Assembly: GCF_002563965.1 (NCBI RefSeq)
Contig: NZ_PDJF01000001.1
Coordinates: 372,001-436,000 of the forward strand
Reading direction: 5' to 3'
Origin: Corynebacterium renale
Lineage (GTDB): Bacteria; Actinomycetota; Actinomycetes; Mycobacteriales; Mycobacteriaceae
DNA length: 64,000 nucleotides
A program made the translations under genes and the position numbers. Below are positions 59,062 to 64,000 of this stretch, one piece after another. The first letter of the stretch is position 1. Each line of letters starts with the position of its first letter. The notes under the pieces were generated by a model, which saw nothing but the letters and a program-made list of their open reading frames with translations, made no database searches and was not told the origin of the DNA.

Positions 59062-60345
59062 TTAAAACAGAAGTTGCGAGACCGTGTAAATAACCAGACC
59101 CGCCAACGCGCCCACAATCGTGCCGTTGAGGCGAATGAACTGCAGATCCTTACCGACCATCAGCTCAATCTTCTCCGACGCCTCGGCCGCGTCCCAACTG
59201 TGGACCGTCTCCGCAATAATCGCGGTGATCTGGTCGGCGTAGTTATCCGCCACGAACGCCACAACCTTCACGATCCGCTCATTCAGCGTATCGCGCGCCT
59301 CCGGGTCGGCGACGAGCTTCTCGCCCCAGCCCTGCGCGAATTCCGCAAGCTTGCGCCGGATCACCGAATCCGGGTCCTCGGCCGAAGTAATCACCGCTTC
59401 CGAAGTAGCTTCCCAGGCGGCCGGGATCATGCGGGCCACCGCGTCCGAGCCCAGAATCTCCTGCTTCCAGCCTTCGACACGTTCGATCATGGCGGGGTCG
59501 TGCTGCAGGTCGAAGGCCAACTGGTCGATGAAGCGGCGCAGCGCCCCGCGGGCCTCGTGGTTCGGGTCGGCGGCCACAGCATCCGCCCACTTCGTGACCT
59601 CCTTAAAAATCTTCTCCCCCACCAAGTCATGCACGAAGCGCGGCGCCCACACCGGTTTGCGCTCATCGACCACGCGGATGATCGCGTCCTCGTTCTCTCT
59701 GATCTTGCGGGCTGCCCAGACGGTGAGGTCGTCGATAAGCGGTTCAACCTTGCCCTCACTGACCAGCTGCTCGAGCGCCCGACCCGCAGGAGGCCCCCAC
59801 TGCGGCTGCGCTAGCTTATCGACGACCACCGTCCGAATCACCTGCTCCGCATCCGCGGCCTGCACCCCGCGAACTGCATTCGCCGTCAGACGCCCCGCCT
59901 CACGCGACACGGTCTCCGCATTCTCCGGCTCCGCCAACCACTGCCCCACCTTCAGCGGAATCTCCGCGTGCGCCACCTTCTCCGTAATAATGCGCGCGTT
60001 GAGGAAGTTCGTGCCCACAAACTCCGACAACGCCGAACCCAACTGGTCCTTCTTCTTCGGAATCAGCGCCGTGTGCGGAATCGGAAGCCCCATGGGATGC
60101 CGGAACAACGCCGTCACCGCGAACCAGTCCGCCAGACCGCCCACCATGCCGGCCTCCGCCGCGGCGCGCACGTAGCCCACCCAGCCCGGCGCGGTCCCCT
60201 GCGACTGCCACCACGAACAGCCCAAGAAGATTACCGCCGCCAGGATCAGCAGCCCGGTAACAAACGCCTTGTGATTGCGCAGCGCGCGGCGGCGTTCCTG
60301 CTCGTCAGCCGGCGCGGGCATCTCCTGTAATGCGTGTTCAGCCAT
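59062..60345 (-). CDS. DUF445-family membrane protein
   Basis: A 427-residue protein. Two N-terminal hydrophobic helices (AFVTGLLILAAVIFLGCSWW; the following WVGYVRAAAEAGMVGGLADWFAVTALF is the DUF445 signature, seen here as GGLADWFAVTALFRHP) lead into a long charged helical region and a C-terminal helix (IVGALAGLVIYTVSQLLF). This layout is typical of DUF445 envelope proteins, related to YheB-like proteins; no enzyme activity is known. ATG 60345 is used. The next gene starts 11 bases downstream, on the same strand. Confidence 0.85.
   Translation of the reverse strand: MAEHALQEMPAPADEQERRRALRNHKAFVTGLLILAAVIFLGCSWWQSQGTAPGWVGYVRAAAEAGMVGGLADWFAVTALFRHPMGLPIPHTALIPKKKDQLGSALSEFVGTNFLNARIITEKVAHAEIPLKVGQWLAEPENAETVSREAGRLTANAVRGVQAADAEQVIRTVVVDKLAQPQWGPPAGRALEQLVSEGKVEPLIDDLTVWAARKIRENEDAIIRVVDERKPVWAPRFVHDLVGEKIFKEVTKWADAVAADPNHEARGALRRFIDQLAFDLQHDPAMIERVEGWKQEILGSDAVARMIPAAWEATSEAVITSAEDPDSVIRRKLAEFAQGWGEKLVADPEARDTLNERIVKVVAFVADNYADQITAIIAETVHSWDAAEASEKIELMVGKDLQFIRLNGTIVGALAGLVIYTVSQLLF
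59730..59740 (-). repeat. GCTTATCGACG word, copy 11
   Basis: An exact copy inside the DUF445 gene, read Leu-Ile-Asp. Confidence 0.85.
59814..59824 (+). repeat. GCTTATCGACG word, copy 12
   Basis: An exact copy inside the DUF445 gene, only 84 bases from copy 11 and in the opposite orientation; read Val-Asp-Lys on the coding strand. Confidence 0.85.
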
Positions 60346-60372
60346 GGGATACAAGTGTAGCCGGCTGCACGC

Positions 60373-60507
60373 CTACAGCATGGCCTCACCACTTTTAATC
60401 AACCCGATACACGTGATGAGCATGATCGCCCCCACCGCGACCATGCGAATTCGGTGCCAGGTGGACCACTTCTTCCACCAGGGGCGCTTTTTCTCCTGAC
60501 TCGACAT
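60373..60507 (-). CDS. Small single-pass membrane protein
   Basis: A 44-residue peptide, MSSQEKKRPWWKKWSTWHRI, then the hydrophobic MVAVGAIMLITCIGLIKSG. The basic, Trp-rich cytosolic side and single helix are typical of small actinobacterial membrane peptides. AGGAGAA-like bases lie shortly before ATG 60507. It precedes the DUF445 gene on the same strand by 27 bases. Function unknown. Confidence 0.6.
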   Translation of the reverse strand: MSSQEKKRPWWKKWSTWHRIRMVAVGAIMLITCIGLIKSGEAML

Positions 60508-60625
60508 GGCCCCAGCATACGGGTGTGAGGCGACAGCGGGGGTGGCACCTTGTGCGACGGAAAGCAATGGAGCATACTGTTCTCACTATTCGTGAACCAG
60601 AGCACACTATTTACTAGGAGGCGTC

Positions 60626-61885
60626 GTGGACACACATACCGCGCAGAATCCACCCGCAAACCACACATTTAACCTGTCCTGGATCATCACGCTCTTCGGC
60701 ACCGCCGTCGGAGCCGGCATCCTCTTCCTACCCATCAACGCCGGCAGCTTCGGATTCTGGCCCCTCGTCGTGGCCAGTGTTCTCATCGGCCCCATGACCT
60801 ACCTGGCCCACCGCGCCTTCGAATGGATGATCTCGTTCTCCCCGCACGAGGGCAAAGACGTCCTAGCCACGCTGACCGACTACTTCGGCCAGCACCGCGG
60901 CGTCATCTTGGCGCTGATTTACTGGTTCACCATCTTCCCCGTGGTCCTCATCTACGGCGTAAGCATCACGAATACCGTCGATAGTTTCATAGTCAACCAA
61001 CTCGGTGGGCCCAGCCTGTCGCGGTGGGTCCTGGCTCCACTGTTGGTCGGCGCGATGACCCTGGCGCTGGCATTCGGCAACACGATCATGCTGGCCATCG
61101 CCAACATTGTGGTGTACCCGCTGATCATCGCGCTCGCCGCCGTTTCGATTTACCTGATTCCACAATGGGACTTGGGCAGCTTCATGGAGGCCAACCCCTC
61201 GACCCCCGGTGGCATGATTTCCGCAATCATCCTGATTTTGCCGGTGCTGGTGTTCTCCTTTAGTTACGTCGCCGCGCTGTCGCAGTTCTCGTTGGACATG
61301 GAACGCAAGTACGGGCCTCACCACGACAAGCACTCGAACACCGTCATCCTGTGGGCCAGTACCTTGCTCGTCGTGTTCACGATGTTCTTCGTCTGGTCCT
61401 GCGCCCTGGCGATGGGCGCCGACGGCATGCAGGAGGCCAACGACCTCAACCTTCCCGTCCTGTCCTACTTCGCGAACGTCACCGGCACCCCGTTCATGGC
61501 GTACATGGCTCCGGTCGTCGTCGTGTGTGCGATCGCGTCCTCCTATTTCGGGCATTCGCTCGGCGCAGTCGAAAGCACGGAATACCTGTTCAAGCTCGCG
61601 CTGCCGGGCATCACGGAGCGGATGGGTACGCGCACGCTGAACATGTGGACGTACTTCTTCATCTTCTGCGCAACCAGCCTCGTGGCTATTGGGAATCCGT
61701 CGATCCTGGACATGATTTCCGTCGTCGGCGGCATCTTCTTCGCGTTTATGACGTACCTTCTTCCCGTCATCGCAATCTCCAAGATCGACGCCCTCGCCCG
61801 CTTCCGGGGCCGTAAGTCCAACGTGTTTATCGCCGTCATGGGAGTGATTGTCCTGATCGCAACGATCTGGGGCATGGTGATCTAA
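60626..61885 (+). CDS. Amino acid permease of the HAAAP family (SdaC-like, serine transport)
   Basis: A 419-residue transporter with about 11 membrane helices. FGTAVGAGILFLPINAGSFG, PMTYLAHRAFEWMI and VLIYGVSITNTVDSFIVNQ match the pattern of SdaC, the H+-driven serine transporter. The centre (FSFSYVAALSQFSLDMERKY) and C-terminal helices also fit. The start is GTG 60626, with AGGAGG four bases before it. It ends in a strong bidirectional hairpin and is divergent from the small membrane peptide. Serine or another hydroxy/aromatic amino acid is the likely substrate. Confidence 0.85.
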   Translation: MDTHTAQNPPANHTFNLSWIITLFGTAVGAGILFLPINAGSFGFWPLVVASVLIGPMTYLAHRAFEWMISFSPHEGKDVLATLTDYFGQHRGVILALIYWFTIFPVVLIYGVSITNTVDSFIVNQLGGPSLSRWVLAPLLVGAMTLALAFGNTIMLAIANIVVYPLIIALAAVSIYLIPQWDLGSFMEANPSTPGGMISAIILILPVLVFSFSYVAALSQFSLDMERKYGPHHDKHSNTVILWASTLLVVFTMFFVWSCALAMGADGMQEANDLNLPVLSYFANVTGTPFMAYMAPVVVVCAIASSYFGHSLGAVESTEYLFKLALPGITERMGTRTLNMWTYFFIFCATSLVAIGNPSILDMISVVGGIFFAFMTYLLPVIAISKIDALARFRGRKSNVFIAVMGVIVLIATIWGMVI

Positions 61886-61887
61886 CC

Positions 61888-61898
61888 GCTTATCGACG
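61888..61898 (+). repeat. GCTTATCGACG word, copy 13 (intergenic)
   Basis: An exact copy three bases after the permease stop codon and just before the bidirectional terminator. It is followed directly by CCCTCCGG, an extension also seen (after one base) at copies 1 and 3. Confidence 0.85.
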
Positions 61899-61913
61899 CC
61901 CTCCGGCACGTAG

Positions 61914-61943
61914 AAGCCCCAGCAGAAAACTCTGCTGGGGCTT
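61914..61943. terminator. Bidirectional terminator between the permease and the sdh operon
   Basis: AAGCCCCAGCAG (61914-61925) and CTGCTGGGGCTT (61932-61943) form a perfect 12-base stem with a 6-base loop. A T-rich stretch follows on the plus strand. It serves both convergent units. Confidence 0.93.
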
Positions 61944-61956
61944 GCTGTTGCGCTTT

Positions 61957-62325
61957 TTAGTTCACGCGACCGGTGGCCTTGCGGTATGCGTGGTAATCCT
62001 TGCGGCCACTCTTAATCAGAATCGTGGCTGCAATGATGAATACGATCGCGCCGATGACACCAATCGTTGCCATTGGCTGCCAGTTAATAGCCGCCTCGCC
62101 CGAGTTACCGAACGCGCCGATGGAAAACGCCCACAGTGCCATGCCCATGAAGAACAACGAAGCGAGCGCGACACCCATGCCGACCCACGTTGCGGTCTTG
62201 TGCAGGGAAGAGTGCGGGGCCTCGTAGCTGACGGGGTCGTACCCTTCCACATAGTGCAGGCTGCCGGAATAAGCAGGGAACGTTTCGCCGGCGGTGTGCG
62301 CAACCGCCTGGTTGGAGCTAGACAT
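61957..62325 (-). CDS. Conserved membrane protein downstream of sdhB
   Basis: A 122-residue protein. A hydrophilic N-terminus (SNQAVAHTAGETFPAYSG) is followed by two membrane helices (TATWVGMGVALASLFFMGMAL and PMATIGVIGAIVFIIAATILI) and a basic end (GRKDYHAYRKATGRVN). A gene of this kind follows sdhCAB in other corynebacteria, where it has no known function. It lies 132 bases after sdhB; the intervening stretch shows only a GGAAGGCGAG ribosome site. Confidence 0.8.
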   Translation of the reverse strand: MSSSNQAVAHTAGETFPAYSGSLHYVEGYDPVSYEAPHSSLHKTATWVGMGVALASLFFMGMALWAFSIGAFGNSGEAAINWQPMATIGVIGAIVFIIAATILIKSGRKDYHAYRKATGRVN

Positions 62326-62457
62326 TGCTGTAACTCGCCTTCCTTCTAGGTATAAATACGCTTGTGTGTAATCCTACCCCGCCACATGTTGGGGGTATCC
62401 GATTGTTGGATAAAGAAGGCGCCCCGGGGTTACCAGGGCGCTGTAAGGGGACGGGGA

Positions 62458-63207
62458 TTAGTCGTCCTTGCCGCGCAGTGCTGCGCGGGCACGTTCCTTG
62501 GTCACGGCAGCGACTGCGGAAAGTGGGATGCCTGCAGGACAGACGTCTGCGCACTCACCGTAGAGGGAGCAGTGGCCGAAGTTGGTTTCCATTTCGTCAA
62601 CCATTTGACGGGCACGCTTGCCGCGCTCTTCCTTGCCCAGCGGAAGCTTGGACAGGTGGATGAGCTTAGCGCCGGTAAACAGGTGTGCTGCGCCGTTCGG
62701 GCAGGCAGCGACACACGCGCCACAGCCGATGCAGGCGGCGTGGTCGAGGGAGAACTCGGCGGTCTCATGGTTGAGGTGGAGGGTATCTGCATCTGGTGCA
62801 GTACCAGCGTTGATGGAGACGTAGCCACCCTGCTGCAGGACGCGGTCCAGTGCGGAACGGTCAACGACCATATCCTTGATCACTGGGTATGCGGCGGAGC
62901 GGAAAGGCTCGATCTTCAGGGTGTCGCCATCCTTGTAGTTGACAAGGCGCTGTTCACAGGCAGGGGCGTTCTTGCCTTCGCCGTGTGGACGACCATTGAC
63001 CAAGAGGCCACAGGTGCCACAGATACCTTCGCGGCAGTCAGAAGCGAATGCGAACGGTTCCTTGCCCTGCTCGATCAGCTTGCCGTTGACGAAGTCGAGC
63101 AATTCGAGGATGGACATTTGCGGTACGGCGTCGTCCAAGTCGATGGATTCGAAGTGGCCGTCCTGGGTCGGTCCGGCCTGACGCCAGATCTCAAGATGAA
63201 GTTTCAT
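62458..63207 (-). CDS. sdhB: Succinate dehydrogenase iron-sulfur subunit
   Basis: A 249-residue subunit. The [2Fe-2S] cysteines lie in CREGICGTCGLLVNG with a fourth in ACEQR. The [4Fe-4S] and [3Fe-4S] ligands are in CIGCGACVAACPNGA and CADVCPAGIP. It passes electrons from the flavoprotein to the membrane cytochrome b and menaquinone. ATG 63207 overlaps the sdhA stop by one base (TAATG), which sets the start and indicates coupling. Confidence 0.96.
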   Translation of the reverse strand: MKLHLEIWRQAGPTQDGHFESIDLDDAVPQMSILELLDFVNGKLIEQGKEPFAFASDCREGICGTCGLLVNGRPHGEGKNAPACEQRLVNYKDGDTLKIEPFRSAAYPVIKDMVVDRSALDRVLQQGGYVSINAGTAPDADTLHLNHETAEFSLDHAACIGCGACVAACPNGAAHLFTGAKLIHLSKLPLGKEERGKRARQMVDEMETNFGHCSLYGECADVCPAGIPLSAVAAVTKERARAALRGKDD

Positions 63208-64000
63208 TACTTGTAGTTCCTTTGCTGCAGCGGGATCGATTCGAAGTAGAGAGGTTCTGCGTGGCGGATGAACTTGCCGTCGCCGGCGTCCTCCCATGCG
63301 GAGACGAAGCACCAGTTTTCGTCGTCACGCTCTGCCTCGCCTTCCTCGGAGAGGTGATCCACGCGGTAGTGCGCACCGCAGGACTCGTCGCGGTCGAGCG
63401 CGTCGACGCACATGAGCTCCGCGAGGAACAGGTAGTCACGAATGCGCAGGGCGCGTTCGAGGACCTGGTTCATTTCGTGCTGGCCACCAGGGATACGGAC
63501 GTTCTTCAAGAAGTCCTCGCGAAGCGCGCGAATTTTCTTGATGCCCTCACGCATGGATTCAACATCGCGGGCCACGCCACATGCACGATAGAGCAGCTCA
63601 CCGAGCTGGGTGTGGTAGTAGTCCGGACCGTGGGGGTCAGGGCCGTTGGTGTTCATGAGGGAATCGATGCGCGACTGGGCGCGGTCGATAGCCTCTGCAA
63701 CCGCCTTGTCCTCGAGTGGCAGTACTGGCTCGTTGAGGTGGTCGGCCAGGTAGTTCGGGACGGTGAACGGGATAGTGAACCAGCCGTCGACAGATGCGGA
63801 AAGCAGGGAGTTTGCGCCGAGACGGTTTGCACCGTGGTAAGTCCAGGAGCACTCGCCGGCAGCGAAGAGACCGTCGATGGAGGTCATTTCGTTGAAGTCA
63901 GTCCACAGGCCGCCCATGGAGAAGTGCACGGTCGGTGCGATGCGCATCGGAGTCTTGTGCGGATCCTCGCCGATCGCTGCCTCGTACATGCGGAAGAGGT
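63207..64000 (-). CDS. sdhA: Succinate dehydrogenase flavoprotein subunit, C-terminal part (runs off the window)
   Basis: The last 264 codons of sdhA. HFSMGGLWTDFNEMTSIDGLF and HGANRLGANSLLSASVDGW are the substrate/FAD domain signatures of the SdhA/FrdA family, and the helical C-terminal domain (QSRIDSLMNTNGPDP; REDFLKNVRIPGG; ESCGAHYRVDHLS) follows. The form is that of the menaquinone-type enzymes of Gram-positives. The N-terminal FAD-linking His is beyond the window, and sdhC should lie further out. Confidence 0.95.
   Translation of the reverse strand, partial: LFRMYEAAIGEDPHKTPMRIAPTVHFSMGGLWTDFNEMTSIDGLFAAGECSWTYHGANRLGANSLLSASVDGWFTIPFTVPNYLADHLNEPVLPLEDKAVAEAIDRAQSRIDSLMNTNGPDPHGPDYYHTQLGELLYRACGVARDVESMREGIKKIRALREDFLKNVRIPGGQHEMNQVLERALRIRDYLFLAELMCVDALDRDESCGAHYRVDHLSEEGEAERDDENWCFVSAWEDAGDGKFIRHAEPLYFESIPLQQRNYK

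Noticed and set aside
4151..61898. Reading the GCTTATCGACG word as a DnaA box
   Set aside because: The word lacks the TTATCCACA core, and the copies are spread over 58 kb, mostly inside genes, not clustered at an origin.
1..64000. tRNA, rRNA genes, CRISPR arrays, prophage or intact IS elements
   Set aside because: No cloverleaf-like blocks, no regularly spaced identical repeats, no transposase or integrase genes were seen; the HNH protein is the only mobile-type gene.

Overview
The window is a high-GC actinobacterial chromosome segment, almost certainly Corynebacterium. The evidence is a giant type I fatty acid synthase, mycothiol glycosyltransferase MshA, SenX3-RegX3, an LmeA-like lipid-binding protein, the bS22-like 33-residue basic peptide, the proC/BldC-like/Ppx neighbourhood and the menaquinone-type sdh operon, all in an order that resembles the hem-senX3-murB-deoC stretch of mycobacteria. 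No rRNA, tRNA, CRISPR array or intact insertion sequence was seen.

Layout. 1-3.3 kb: an AT-rich edge with the start of a membrane-anchored surface protein, a Rossmann dehydrogenase and a 13E12-type HNH protein. 3.4-16.7 kb: a NiaP-like transporter, then the haem cluster read on the minus strand (hemA-hemC-small protein-hemD-hemB-two membrane proteins-P-type ATPase-like protein-hemE-cgoX). The ATPase-like protein has lost its catalytic residues. 16.7-28 kb: SerB-like HAD protein, bS22, HTH protein, proC, Ppx/GppA, a cysteine-rich protein, and the mshA-gpmA-senX3-regX3 operon, then an acyl-CoA ligase. 28-51 kb: an envelope region. It holds a PIG-L deacetylase/ATP-grasp/GT2 synthase operon, a lipoprotein, the 2984-residue FAS-I, a membrane alpha/beta hydrolase, a sortase-type (LANTG) adhesin, and a Pel-polysaccharide-like operon (PelG-like exporter, two tandem PelF-like glycosyltransferases, a glycosidase-like protein). 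51-64 kb: a RecQ helicase with a phosphoribosyltransferase-like tail, an aldehyde dehydrogenase, murB, DUF2505, a methyltransferase, an LmeA-like protein, a half-length DeoC relic, DUF2516, DUF445, an SdaC-like transporter and sdhB/sdhA.

Main observations for follow-up: (1) an 11-base word, GCTTATCGACG, occurs 13 times on both strands, in all coding frames, across a stop codon and between genes, far above chance; it looks like a DNA-level signal such as an uptake, segregation or recombination word. (2) A degenerate P-type ATPase sits inside the haem operon. (3) A Pel-like exopolysaccharide operon with duplicated PelF lies next to a LANTG adhesin and near a second polysaccharide-synthase operon. 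(4) Several clean inverted repeats look like operators upstream of fas, the adhesin, hemD and the niaP/HNH pair.
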